DNA of 64,000 nt from assembly GCA_009699865.1 (NCBI GenBank), contig WLNJ01000008.1, forward strand, positions 1 through 64,000, given 5' to 3'. This stretch comes from Actinomycetota bacterium. GTDB taxonomy: Bacteria; Actinomycetota; Thermoleophilia; Solirubrobacterales; Solirubrobacteraceae. Below, in pieces: positions 1 through 8,404 of the stretch. Below the pieces are notes generated by a model that did not search any database, had not been told where the DNA came from, and saw only the letters and a program-made list of their open reading frames with translations. The stretch's first letter is position 1. The number at the start of each line of letters is the position of its first letter. Position numbers and translations under genes: made by a program.

Positions 1-143
1 GGCGTGATTGGCGTAATCAAAGAACAGGCCATTGAGGCAATGAGCACTCACCTGCCTGTCCGCTTTGAGCCTGCCGAGGCAAACCCTTGGATCAACGCGG
101 TAATGATCGAGCCCGCAAGCGCAAACGCGCCGGCGACGATCAC
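1..143 (-). CDS. possible start of a membrane glycosyltransferase, apparently frameshifted, runs off the window
   Basis: A GTG at 143-141 overlaps the stop of the upstream gene (GTGA) and opens a 31-codon frame. Its first part is hydrophobic and reads like a first membrane helix; it stops at 50-48. A second frame starts with GTG at 51-49, again as a GTGA overlap. It runs to the window edge without a stop and reads LNGLFFDYANHA, which resembles the first periplasmic loop of polytopic GT-C enzymes. The two pieces look like one protein split by a frameshift, but they could also be a tiny ORF followed by a separate gene. Too little is visible to decide. Confidence 0.25.
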
Positions 144-1669
144 GCAGGTCTTGCGCCCGGCTTCCTGACCGTCCAGTCATCGGACACGGCGACAAAGACC
201 GCCGGTAGGAACCAGACCAAGTAGGTGTAGAACCAGTAGACGGCTGAGAGCTCAACCGCAATGACAACGGCGGCGGCCAGCGCTGCCAAGCGGACTGGCG
301 TTCGACGATCGCCACGGGGCAGAAGTGTTGCGAGCAACACCAGCCCAGCCACACAAACGCGCCACCCCTGAAGCAGCCAGTGGGGCAAGTGCCACCAGCC
401 CCACGCGGAGAATGGCGAGTCGCGGCCATCCTGGAAGCCAACGGTGCGCTCCCAGACCTTGATCGGATCGTCGAGGTAGGGCAGGAGGACGATCGCGAAC
501 GCCACGGCTGCTGCCAGTACATAGACGAGCATGTCCCTTCGCCGTGATGAGTTCCTAACGCGGAGGAAGATCGGTACGAGGGCCAGTGTCGCCATCTTTG
601 ACAAGCCGCCTACGACCGCTGCGGCTCCCCGCAGGGCCGCACCACGGACACCGCTGACCGTGGCTGCCAGAAGCGCCAGAACAATGAGCAGCGCCGGCAG
701 CGTGTCGTTTGCAGCGCACATTGCCGTGTAGAGAGTGAATGGGCACGTAACCCACAGCCAGCTGAGTATCAATGCACCGGGAGGACCTCTCAGCCGCCAG
801 CCAAGGAGTGCTAGCAGCGCCAGCGCCAGCAGGTCCAGCACTACGGCAGCAGCCGCAGCTGCGGCCAGACGACCGTCATTTGAGTCCGCGTCAAAGATCA
901 GCGCGAAGGGCGCGTAGGCGGCCCATGTGACTGGCCCATAGGTGTCCCCTCGCTCAATCCTCTTTGGGAAGTGTCCATAGACCGCTGCTCCTGACGCAAG
1001 TCTGTTGCCCCCGATAACACTCGCCTCACCAACATCGATCACATTGCCGTCCGCGATTGTGAACGCGGCCCTGAAACCGATCAGGAACACGATCCCCACG
1101 ACCATCGCCTTGCTTCCAATCAATGTTCGGATCTGGGCTGTGTCCGGCTTGGGCCCCTTGATACCCCTCCACAACATTCGACACATCAACCACAGGAGCG
1201 GCGGGTACAGAGTGGGAACCGAGATGTCGAGTCTGCCTCTGTTGAACCCAGCAATGGACACCGAGAGGAGCGCCACGGCGGCAATATCTAAGTGGGCCAA
1301 AGAAGGCCGTCTGCGCGGCAGGAACGGCAGCATGAAGAGCGCCAGCAGCGGCAGCCAGACCCAGAGCGCAGAAGCATCCTTGCCAAACGCTCCTGGGTAG
1401 CCGCGAGCCATTGTCCAAGCAGCCTGGAACCCAGTCCACTCCTCCTGCACCTTGCCATCGGCCCGCGCGATGAATACCTCAACGACCAACTCACCCTTGG
1501 CAGACCAGAACTGCTCACGCCAACGCCCAGGCTGCTTGGTGAAGTCCCAGTGCCCTCCCTTGTGTGACCGAACCTCCGCCTTGACGGCAGGGAGCGCCTT
1601 TGTGATCCGACGGGCGTGGCTTTCGCTGATTGAAGCCAGGGCCGGTGATGCGGCGACCATCAGCACCAC
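140..1669 (-). CDS. polytopic membrane protein, GT87/DUF2029-like glycosyltransferase
   Basis: This 509-residue protein starts with a signal-like hydrophobic segment (residues 1-13). A soluble region of about 90 residues follows, containing a WDFTKQPGRW-type stretch and the strand-like segment GELVVEVFIARADG. About ten membrane helices then follow from residue 102. The loop with GNRLASGAAVYGHFP and TYGPVTWAAYAPF resembles the first catalytic-side loop of GT-C (mannosyltransferase-like) enzymes, which use polyprenyl-phosphate sugars at the outer membrane face. It lies 19 bases after the phosphodiesterase gene in the same direction, so the two are probably cotranscribed. The donor and acceptor cannot be read from the sequence. 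The soluble N-terminal domain before the helices is unusual for a plain GT87 enzyme. Confidence 0.6.
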   Translation of the reverse strand: MVLMVAASPALASISESHARRITKALPAVKAEVRSHKGGHWDFTKQPGRWREQFWSAKGELVVEVFIARADGKVQEEWTGFQAAWTMARGYPGAFGKDASALWVWLPLLALFMLPFLPRRRPSLAHLDIAAVALLSVSIAGFNRGRLDISVPTLYPPLLWLMCRMLWRGIKGPKPDTAQIRTLIGSKAMVVGIVFLIGFRAAFTIADGNVIDVGEASVIGGNRLASGAAVYGHFPKRIERGDTYGPVTWAAYAPFALIFDADSNDGRLAAAAAAAVVLDLLALALLALLGWRLRGPPGALILSWLWVTCPFTLYTAMCAANDTLPALLIVLALLAATVSGVRGAALRGAAAVVGGLSKMATLALVPIFLRVRNSSRRRDMLVYVLAAAVAFAIVLLPYLDDPIKVWERTVGFQDGRDSPFSAWGWWHLPHWLLQGWRVCVAGLVLLATLLPRGDRRTPVRLAALAAAVVIAVELSAVYWFYTYLVWFLPAVFVAVSDDWTVRKPGARPA

Positions 1670-1688
1670 GGCTACCGCCGCGAACGCT

Positions 1689-3170
1689 CTAAGAATCGGC
1701 TGGGACTTGGGAATCGAGATTGAAGTGCTCCCTCACTAGGCCGGCAACATCACGGATGCTCCACTCCTCGCGGGCGGAACGGCTGTCTGGACCGGTTCCC
1801 GCCCAAAGCAGCACGCCATGGCTGTCAACTCGATGCAGTGAACCGTGGCTGCCTCCACCCAGATGGGAGGAGCCGCCCCAGTCAAGGAACTCTGCTCCCG
1901 GGGCAGCTGAGAGCAGAACGTCGCCCGCGGTTGAACAGTTGAGGGCAGACCAGATCCGCCGCAGGGCATCCGGATAGTCCGGGGTGACGATCATTCCATC
2001 GGCAGTCTTCATCCCCAACACGCTGAGGTCGCCCTCAACGCTCCACCCGCGACCGTGTGCGTCGAGCAGATCTCCACCCGGTGCGAAGCGCAACTCGGAC
2101 CCCAGTCGGAGTACCCGTGCCTCGCCGCTGCCCAAGAGCATCGCTAGGTCAACCCCGGAAACCCGCAGAGCGTCAGCTGCTGCCCGCTCAGCCGTGTGCG
2201 TCGGGCTGTCGGACTTCAGGACATAGATCATCGCTGACCGCTGAGCCAGCCCAAGCGCGATCTCCTCGGCTTCAATCCCGCTGTCGCGAGGGGTTCGGAC
2301 CCACCACTCCGAGAACGCCGCCAAGAGGTCAACCCTCTGGGATACATGGTCATGCCCGTGGTCGGCCGCGACGATGATCCCGTAACGGTCAAGTAGCTGG
2401 TCCACTCCCCCGGCTGCGTCAGCTAACCGCGCTAGCTGACGGTCAGCCACGGCAACGGATTCAACCTGAGCTGCTGGGCCGTGCTTGTGTGAATGCGAGT
2501 CATTGTCCGGGAGCGAGAGCAGCAGAAAGTCGAACTCATCGGTGGCGACCAGTTCAGCGCCAACGCAGCCGGAATGCTGATCGCGAACGCCGGTCATACC
2601 CAGCTGTGAACGGCAGCCCATCGGCCTCGAAGCAAAAATATCCGCGTAGAAAAGGTCACCCGGGCCCTGGACTGATTCGCGGAAAAATGTGCTCGTCGCA
2701 AACCGAGCCAAGCGCGAATGGCGCGCGGGCTGATGCGTATGGCGTCCGCGGTAGATCAGGTATGTCGTTCCCGCGGTCCTCAGGCCCTCATCGTCAAGTG
2801 ATTCGAAGATTGTTGGGGTCGCTGGCGACAGGTGATCGCGGTTCATCGCATAGACGGTGTCACCAAGCGTGCGGGCTATTCGCTGCTTCCTCGCGGCAGC
2901 GAAGCTGGACCCGTACTCGACGTAGCGCCGCTCTTCTCGGTGGTACCAGTTCATCGACGGAATCAGGTGCTGGTCCGGTCCAACCCCAGTGGTGATCGAG
3001 GCTGCACATACAGGCGTCACCGAGGGAAAGGAAGCAACACAATCGTCGACATAAACACCCTCACCCATCAGCCGTGCCAAAACCGGCGCGGTGCCATCAG
3101 CAACGGCGCGCTCAAGCGCATCAGGACGGAGTCCATCGATCACGGCGAGTATCAGGCCACGGCTGCTCAT
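1689..3170 (-). CDS. type I phosphodiesterase / nucleotide pyrophosphatase family protein
   Basis: The 493-residue protein belongs to the alkaline phosphatase superfamily (PF01663), whose members hydrolyse phosphodiester or phosphonate bonds with two metal ions. Visible landmarks are the first metal ligand in AVIDGLRPD (Asp12), the nucleophile region SFPSVTPV (Thr52), the metal-binding stretch PDNDSHSHKHG (221-231), AADHGHDH (268-275), and a late His-rich GSSHLGGGSHGS segment. No signal peptide is evident, so it is probably cytoplasmic. It is the first gene of a minus-strand pair with the membrane glycosyltransferase-like gene, which hints at a nucleotide-sugar or lipid-phosphate substrate. 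That substrate is inference. The 85-base gap to the divergent aminotransferase probably holds both promoters. Confidence 0.8.
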   Translation of the reverse strand: MSSRGLILAVIDGLRPDALERAVADGTAPVLARLMGEGVYVDDCVASFPSVTPVCAASITTGVGPDQHLIPSMNWYHREERRYVEYGSSFAAARKQRIARTLGDTVYAMNRDHLSPATPTIFESLDDEGLRTAGTTYLIYRGRHTHQPARHSRLARFATSTFFRESVQGPGDLFYADIFASRPMGCRSQLGMTGVRDQHSGCVGAELVATDEFDFLLLSLPDNDSHSHKHGPAAQVESVAVADRQLARLADAAGGVDQLLDRYGIIVAADHGHDHVSQRVDLLAAFSEWWVRTPRDSGIEAEEIALGLAQRSAMIYVLKSDSPTHTAERAAADALRVSGVDLAMLLGSGEARVLRLGSELRFAPGGDLLDAHGRGWSVEGDLSVLGMKTADGMIVTPDYPDALRRIWSALNCSTAGDVLLSAAPGAEFLDWGGSSHLGGGSHGSLHRVDSHGVLLWAGTGPDSRSAREEWSIRDVAGLVREHFNLDSQVPADS

Positions 3171-3255
3171 CCTGACCGGTCACGGTAGCGGGAGACCGGA
3201 CAGCCGCCACCACTGACAGGACCCGGCAACCGGCTCCGGTACCGTCCCATGGGCT

Positions 3256-4644
3256 GTGAAGGACACAAACACCAACCCGCAGAAGCGCTCAGGCCGAGGC
3301 GACGCGGTCGCGATCGAGCGCTACGGAAAGCTCTTTGCGGCACGTACCCGCTCGATGACTTCCTCTGCGATGCGCGACCTGATGTCGATCACAGAGCGGC
3401 CCGAGGTCATCTCGCTCGCTGGTGGCCTCCCCGATACCTCGACCTTTCCCAAAGAATCCTACGCCGCGCTGATGAGCAAGTTGGCTGCTGAAGAACTGGC
3501 CAGTGCTCTGCAGTACGGGCCTACTGAGGGCTTGGCCGCCGCGAGAGAATGCATCCGCTTCGTGATGGCCGCCGAGGGCGTCACCGTCGATCCGGACGAT
3601 GTGATCGTCACAACAGGAGGCCAGCAGGTTTTGGATCTCGTCTGCAAAGTGCTGATTGACCCGGGCGATGTGATCGTCGCTGAGGGCCCAACCTATCCCG
3701 GTGCTGTCTCTGCCTTCACCTCTTACGAAGCCCGTGTTGAGCAGGTGCCGATCGATGCTGACGGCATGGACCCCGAGCTGCTCCGAGAGCGGCTGGTGCA
3801 ACTTGACGCTGAGGGTGCGCGTCCAAAGTTCATCTACCTGATCCCCAACTTTCAGAACCCCTCAGGTGTGACGCTGTCGGCCGAACGGCGCAAGGCCATT
3901 CTTGAGATTGCCCGGGAGTGGGAGATCCTGATCCTTGAGGACAACCCGTACGGGCTGCTCCGCTACGAGGAGGACCCAATCCCCTCAATCCTTGAGCTGG
4001 ACGGTGGTGAGTCAGTCATCTACCTGGGGACTTTCTCCAAGATCCTCTCGCCAGGAATCCGGCTCGGGTGGGTCACTGCGCCTCGGCCGGTGCTGGAGAA
4101 GCTCAACCTTGCCAAGCAGGCAGCAGATCTCTGCGCCTCATCGCTCGCTCAGCACTTCGTGGCCGCCTACATCGGTGGTGGCGGTTGGCCCGAGTACATG
4201 GCCAGCCTGCGGCGGATCTACCGCGACCGGCGTGATGTGATGTTGGAATCGTTGACCTCCGAGATGCCTGAGGGAACCACCTGGATTTCACCCGCTGGTG
4301 GCCTCTTCGTCTGGGCAACTCTCCCCGAGTACATCGACACGACTGACTTGCTCGCCCGAGCGCTCCGCGAGAACGTTGCGTTCGTTCCAGGTCGCGCAGC
4401 ATGGGTGAATGGGGACGGCGGTTCCTCCCTACGCCTGAACTTCTCTGGCGCTGGCTCCGACCGCATTCGGGAGGGCATCCGTCGAATTGGAATGGTCGTC
4501 GGAGAGCAGGTCGAGCTCTACGAAACAATGGTGGGCGGGTCAGCTGGGGCCGCATCCGTTGAAGTGAAGTCGGATCAGGTCGAGGGTGCTCGCGTTGTAC
4601 CTATCGCACCACGGAAACGCCGAGCATCCGGCAACCAAGGGTGA
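3256..4644 (+). CDS. PLP-dependent aminotransferase, class I/II (2-aminoadipate aminotransferase-like)
   Basis: The 462-residue protein is a fold-type I PLP aminotransferase of the LysN/MocR-catalytic-domain group. Motifs seen are ISLAGGLPD (about 52-60), GGQQVLDL, PNFQNPSG with Asn201, LEDNPYG with Asp229 for the pyridine nitrogen, and the PLP lysine in GTFSKILSPG (Lys262). The GTG start at 3256 leaves about 20 residues before the conserved region; an upstream in-frame alternative is not evident. No DNA-binding winged helix is present, so it is an enzyme rather than a MocR regulator. The C-terminal tail of about 40 residues (VEVKSDQVEGARVVPIAPRKRR) is extra and basic. The next gene, a D-Ala-D-Ala ligase paralogue, starts only 4 bases after its stop, suggesting joint work on an amino acid used in the wall or a dipeptide. 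Confidence 0.85.
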   Translation: MKDTNTNPQKRSGRGDAVAIERYGKLFAARTRSMTSSAMRDLMSITERPEVISLAGGLPDTSTFPKESYAALMSKLAAEELASALQYGPTEGLAAARECIRFVMAAEGVTVDPDDVIVTTGGQQVLDLVCKVLIDPGDVIVAEGPTYPGAVSAFTSYEARVEQVPIDADGMDPELLRERLVQLDAEGARPKFIYLIPNFQNPSGVTLSAERRKAILEIAREWEILILEDNPYGLLRYEEDPIPSILELDGGESVIYLGTFSKILSPGIRLGWVTAPRPVLEKLNLAKQAADLCASSLAQHFVAAYIGGGGWPEYMASLRRIYRDRRDVMLESLTSEMPEGTTWISPAGGLFVWATLPEYIDTTDLLARALRENVAFVPGRAAWVNGDGGSSLRLNFSGAGSDRIREGIRRIGMVVGEQVELYETMVGGSAGAASVEVKSDQVEGARVVPIAPRKRRASGNQG

Positions 4645-4648
4645 TGGG

Positions 4649-5584
4649 TTGAAGATCGCAGTCCTTGAGGGTGGTCGCTCGCTGGAGCGTGGAGTTTCGC
4701 TGCGCACGGGCGGCCGGGTCAAGGACGCGTTGGCACGGCTTGGTCATGAGGTAGTCAGCGTTGACGCTGACACTTCGATGATCTCCAACCTGCGGGCACA
4801 GAAGCCTGATGTGGCCTTCCTCGCCCTCCACGGCCGCGACGGTGAGGACGGGACCGTCCAACAGGTCCTTGACTTGCTCGAGATTCCCCACACTTCATCC
4901 AATGCAGCAGCCTCCGCCCGGACCGGCGATAAGGCCCTTGCTAAGCGGCGCTTCCGCGCAGCTGGTCTCCCGACCCCAGACTTCTATGTGCTCGACTCCA
5001 CCGCCGTACGTGAGCTGGCAGCCGTCGAGCTTGTGCCGACCATCGGGGAGCGCCTCGGCTGGCCGATGATCCTCAAGCCAGCGCTCCAAGGGTCGTCCTT
5101 AGGGGTTGCCTTGGCCCATAAGGAAGAGGATGTTCCCGGAGCACTGCTGTCAGCCCTCTCCTATGACGACCGGGTGCTCTTTGAGCAGTACTGCCCCGGG
5201 CGTGACTTGGCCGTAGCGGTAGTCGGGAAACCGGAAGGTGCTGTCGCCTGGCCGCCAGTAGAGGCAATTCCGGGGGGCGACCAATACGACTTTCAGGCGC
5301 GGTACGAAATTGGCTCAGCAAAGTTTGAATGCCCAGCGCGACTGGATTCGGCCACATACGAGCGCGCTTGCGAACTCGCTGTCTCCGCCTTTGAGGCACT
5401 GCAGTGCTCCGGCGTCGCCCGGGTTGACCTGATCCTCGGTGAGGACGGTGCCCTCACAATCCTCGAGATCGATTCAGTTCCAGGGCTAACGCAGACCAGC
5501 CTTGTGCCCCTTGCGGCTGAGGCCGCGGGGCTGGAGTTCGACGCACTGATCGAGCTGATGCTCGACCTCGCCGTAGCCGCCTAG
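4649..5584 (+). CDS. D-alanine-D-alanine ligase family ATP-grasp enzyme (divergent paralogue)
   Basis: The chosen start is TTG at 4649, with AAGGG seven bases upstream overlapping the aminotransferase end. It gives 311 residues, normal for Ddl; a longer frame from 4586 would overlap the upstream gene. Ddl signatures are visible: GGRSLERGVSL (8-18, Glu13), HGRDGEDGT (61-69), the ATP lysine region MILKPALQGSSLG, the omega-loop segment YDFQARYEIGSAKFECPA, and LEIDSVPGLTQTS (272-284). The usual metal-binding Asn of the ExNTxPG motif is Asp275 here. A second, canonical ddl lies at 32891. This copy may therefore be a housekeeping duplicate or may ligate a different dipeptide; the adjoining aminotransferase favours a specialised substrate (inference). 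Confidence 0.8.
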   Translation: MKIAVLEGGRSLERGVSLRTGGRVKDALARLGHEVVSVDADTSMISNLRAQKPDVAFLALHGRDGEDGTVQQVLDLLEIPHTSSNAAASARTGDKALAKRRFRAAGLPTPDFYVLDSTAVRELAAVELVPTIGERLGWPMILKPALQGSSLGVALAHKEEDVPGALLSALSYDDRVLFEQYCPGRDLAVAVVGKPEGAVAWPPVEAIPGGDQYDFQARYEIGSAKFECPARLDSATYERACELAVSAFEALQCSGVARVDLILGEDGALTILEIDSVPGLTQTSLVPLAAEAAGLEFDALIELMLDLAVAA

Positions 5585-5590
5585 AGCGCC

Positions 5591-6088
5591 CTAAGCGTCC
5601 TGGCCGCCGGCGAAGTCCTCGGGACTTACATCTTCGAGGAACTCCTTGAACTTCTCGACAACCTCGTCCGTGTCTTCGTTGTCATGCTCAAACTCGATCG
5701 AGGATTCCTCAACTACGTCCTCGGCGGCGAAAATTGGCGCGCCCGATCTGACGGCAAGAGCCAGAGCATCGCTGGGCCGTGAGTCGATCTCGATCTCGCG
5801 ACCGTCCGGTGTCTGAATTGTGATTGAGGCGTAGAAGGTGTTGTCACGCAGCTCGGTGATCGCCACCCGCGTGCACTGAGCGTCGAGTTCGCTGAGGGTC
5901 TCCGTGATCAGGTCGTGAGTCATCGGGCGAGGCGTTGAGGAGCCTTGGAGCTTCATCAGGATCGCGGCTGCCTCAGGATGACCAATCCAGATCGGAAGGA
6001 ACCGGTTGGTCTCAACGGCCTTGAGGAGCACAATCGGCTGCTTGCCGACCATGTCAAAGCTAACTCCGTAGATGACCATCTCCTGCAC
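5591..6088 (-). CDS. bifunctional nuclease family protein (DUF151)
   Basis: The 165-residue protein matches the DUF151/BFN family (PF02577). It has the N-terminal pattern VIYGVSFDMVGKQPIVLLKA, the PIWIGHPEAAAI segment, and the hallmark EIEIDSRPSDALALAVR (about 94-110). Plant and bacterial members have been reported to have RNase/DNase activity; the cellular role in actinobacteria is not settled. The tail from about residue 120 is strongly acidic (EFEHDNEDTDEVVEKFKEFLED), typical of actinobacterial members. It converges on the ddl paralogue with only 6 bases between stops and probably has its own promoter in the spacer next to tRNA-Ile. Confidence 0.88.
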   Translation of the reverse strand: MQEMVIYGVSFDMVGKQPIVLLKAVETNRFLPIWIGHPEAAAILMKLQGSSTPRPMTHDLITETLSELDAQCTRVAITELRDNTFYASITIQTPDGREIEIDSRPSDALALAVRSGAPIFAAEDVVEESSIEFEHDNEDTDEVVEKFKEFLEDVSPEDFAGGQDA

Positions 6089-6206
6089 GTGCGGCTCCTT
6101 GGGCGGTTATGTCTAAGGCTAGCGCCCGCCGCGCTTGTCACGGGGATCACTGCCTTCGGAGGATTCATTCTGTTTCGGCTGCCATCTTCCTTCACAGCCA
6201 AGCAAG

Positions 6207-6280
<74 letters not shown>

Positions 6281-6484
6281 CGCGAGGGCGGAAGTCTAAC
6301 GCCGCAGGCCGGGTTGGCGCTGTGAGGTGAAAGGGCCTTGCTCGGCAGCAGCAATAGGGCGTTGTCGCCCCTGTGCGATCCTCCCCCCGGTGAACGCGCT
6401 CTCTCTCACCGATCCGACCGCCGTCCTCGGGTGCGATCTCGCGGAACCGTGGGCGCCTGTATGTCCTGAGGATCGAGCTACTAG

Positions 6485-7414
6485 GTGTTGATCCTCGCCC
6501 TAGTCACTCTGCTCGCCACAATCGGCGGGGTTGCTGCCGAGCGCCGCTGGAAGACAGGCGCGCAGACCCTTGCGGGACACCTGCTTGAGGCTCTTGTCTA
6601 TGTCCTGATGCCGGTGATCATCTTCTTCGCGGTGATCGACCTTCACCTGACCGAGGCCGTAGGCGCGGGCCTTGCCTTTGGGTGGACGGAACGTCTAGTG
6701 GTCGTGGTGGCAGCTTGGCTGATTGGTTCACGGCTCCTGAAGCTGACGCGCCCTCAGACCGGCGCGCTAATGACCGTCGTCGCGGTCGCCAACACTGGAT
6801 ATTTGGGGATTCCACTAACCGCTCTGCTGCTTGGGCACGACAAAATCCCGCTCGCAGTTGCCTACGACAACGTGGTGAACTCGCCGATTGTTCTGCTGGT
6901 CGGCTTTGGGGTCGGAGCTGCCTTCGGCACCAAGGCGGGTAAGTCGGGGCGAGAGCGTGTGAAGGCCTTCTTCACACGGAATCCGCCGCTATACGCTCTG
7001 ATTCTTGCTCTGCTCGCACCGAAGTCACTCGCCCCTTCCTGGGGTCCTGACCTCGTGCACATAGTCGCAATGGGGATCGCGCCAGTTGGCTTCTTTGCCC
7101 TTGGCGTGAACTTGATGCTTGAGCACGATGAGACGGGTGTGCGCATCTTCCCGCCCCCGCTCACCTCTGCTGTCTTCACGGCACTAGGTCTGCGGCTCTT
7201 GCTCGCGCCCGCTGTGATGCTGGTGCTTTCCGGGATCTTGATTGCTACCCCTCACACCTTCCTGTTGGAAGCGGCCATGCCAGCTGGGATCAATGCCCTT
7301 GTCGTCGCGCATCTCTACGGACTGGACATGAAGATCACCGTCGGAGCGATCGCATGGTCAACGGCGATTGTGCTGACAGCAGTTACAGCGATAGAACTCT
7401 TCGGAGGTTTCTAA
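6485..7414 (+). CDS. AEC family transporter (auxin efflux carrier-like permease)
   Basis: The 309-residue protein is almost entirely hydrophobic, with about ten membrane helices. It carries the AEC/PIN-like fold pattern (PF03547): an N-terminal half ending in MTVVAVANTGYLGIPLTALLLG, then AYDNVVNSPIVLLVGFGVG, a short central hydrophilic loop (GTKAGKSGRERVKAFF) and a C-terminal five-helix repeat with EAAMPAGINALVVAHLYG. Family members export small carboxylates or other anions; the substrate here is unknown. It starts at GTG 6485 with only a weak GAGG upstream. It is a single-gene unit ending in a hairpin shared with convergent parB, and nothing ties it functionally to the origin block. Confidence 0.85.
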   Translation: MLILALVTLLATIGGVAAERRWKTGAQTLAGHLLEALVYVLMPVIIFFAVIDLHLTEAVGAGLAFGWTERLVVVVAAWLIGSRLLKLTRPQTGALMTVVAVANTGYLGIPLTALLLGHDKIPLAVAYDNVVNSPIVLLVGFGVGAAFGTKAGKSGRERVKAFFTRNPPLYALILALLAPKSLAPSWGPDLVHIVAMGIAPVGFFALGVNLMLEHDETGVRIFPPPLTSAVFTALGLRLLLAPAVMLVLSGILIATPHTFLLEAAMPAGINALVVAHLYGLDMKITVGAIAWSTAIVLTAVTAIELFGGF

Positions 7415-7430
7415 TCCCCCCGAAGAGCTC
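7394..7430. terminator. hairpin between convergent AEC transporter and parB
   Basis: GAACTCTTCGG (7394-7404) and CCGAAGAGCTC (7420-7430) form an 11-base stem with one mismatch and a 15-base loop that contains the transporter stop codon. There is no clear T-tract on either side. It could act as a bidirectional terminator or an RNA end stabiliser. Confidence 0.45.
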
Positions 7431-7444
7431 CTGTTCTCACTAAC

Positions 7445-8371
7445 TCAGGCAGCGCGCCTGTGCGATGAGAACTGCGCTGCAAATGTCGCTGCCTCGGCCA
7501 TTGATGCGAACTCGAAGCGCACGCGGCAGCCTTTACCTTTTGCCTTGACGCTGACTGCATCGCCGAAGGTTGCGGTCAGGGAATCAGCTACGTCAGTCAG
7601 GGCAACCTCGTGGTCAGCGTGAAGCTGCCTTGGAGCCGCTGGGGTCGATTCAGTGTCTCTAGCCCGCTCCTCTGTTGTCCGAACAGACCAACCCCGGCTG
7701 TAGGCCTCAGCAGCTAGATCGCGCCTCACGTCATGGCGCTTCACCATCAGAAGAGCGCGCCCGTGGCCTTCGCTCAGACGCCCGTCCTCGAGCATTTCCA
7801 GAGCCGTGTCAGGTAGGTCAAGGAGTCGGATTAGGTTTGAGACGGCTGCGCGGCTCCGGCCAACCCTGCGGCCGACCTCCTCCTTGGTGAGGCCGAGCTC
7901 GTCAACAAGCGCTGAACACGCCCGAGCCTCTTCGACTGGGTTCAGGTCTTCTCTGGCCATGTTCTCGATCAGTGCGACCTCAAGAGCGACCGCGTCATCG
8001 TCTTCGCGGATGACCGCAGGGATTTCAGTGAGGCCCGCGGCGGTCGCTGCGCGCCATCTCCGCTCGCCCGCGATCAACTCCCACCCTCCACCTGGTATCG
8101 GACGTACGAGGACTGGCTGAAGGACGCCGCGCTCACCAATTGAACCTGCCAAAGCGACTAGTGCGTTCTCGTCAAACTGGCGGCGAGGCTGCCTAGGATT
8201 AGGCTTGATTGAGCCGATTGGAATGGTCCTCAGGACTTCAGCCGAACCGTCCTCGCGGGGAACAACAGAGAGGAGTGCGCCGAGGCCCTTACCTAGCCCA
8301 CTGGGGCCCTTGGAAAGGCCGGATCCGAGACCTTTGCCGAGTCCGGGTGTCTTCTTTGCTGGTTCGCTCAT
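7445..8371 (-). CDS. parB: chromosome partitioning protein ParB
   Basis: The 308-residue CTPase and centromere-binding protein loads at parS and spreads as a DNA clamp to drive origin segregation with ParA. Visible are the NTP-binding motifs (LQPVLVRPI; the GERRWRAA box), the NPRQPRRQF motif, the ENMAREDLNPVEEA segment, and the helix-turn-helix region with VGRRVGRSRAAVSNLIRLLDL. The C-terminal dimerisation domain is short and basic. The N-terminal ParA-stimulating segment is duplicated: GLGKGLG occurs at about residues 11-17 and again at 27-33. The gene lies 33 bases downstream of parA, in one operon, and a parS-like site lies about 1.6 kb away at 9938. Confidence 0.96.
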   Translation of the reverse strand: MSEPAKKTPGLGKGLGSGLSKGPSGLGKGLGALLSVVPREDGSAEVLRTIPIGSIKPNPRQPRRQFDENALVALAGSIGERGVLQPVLVRPIPGGGWELIAGERRWRAATAAGLTEIPAVIREDDDAVALEVALIENMAREDLNPVEEARACSALVDELGLTKEEVGRRVGRSRAAVSNLIRLLDLPDTALEMLEDGRLSEGHGRALLMVKRHDVRRDLAAEAYSRGWSVRTTEERARDTESTPAAPRQLHADHEVALTDVADSLTATFGDAVSVKAKGKGCRVRFEFASMAEAATFAAQFSSHRRAA

Positions 8372-8404
8372 TTCAGTAATACCTCCGTTTTGTTTAAGTG
8401 GCTA

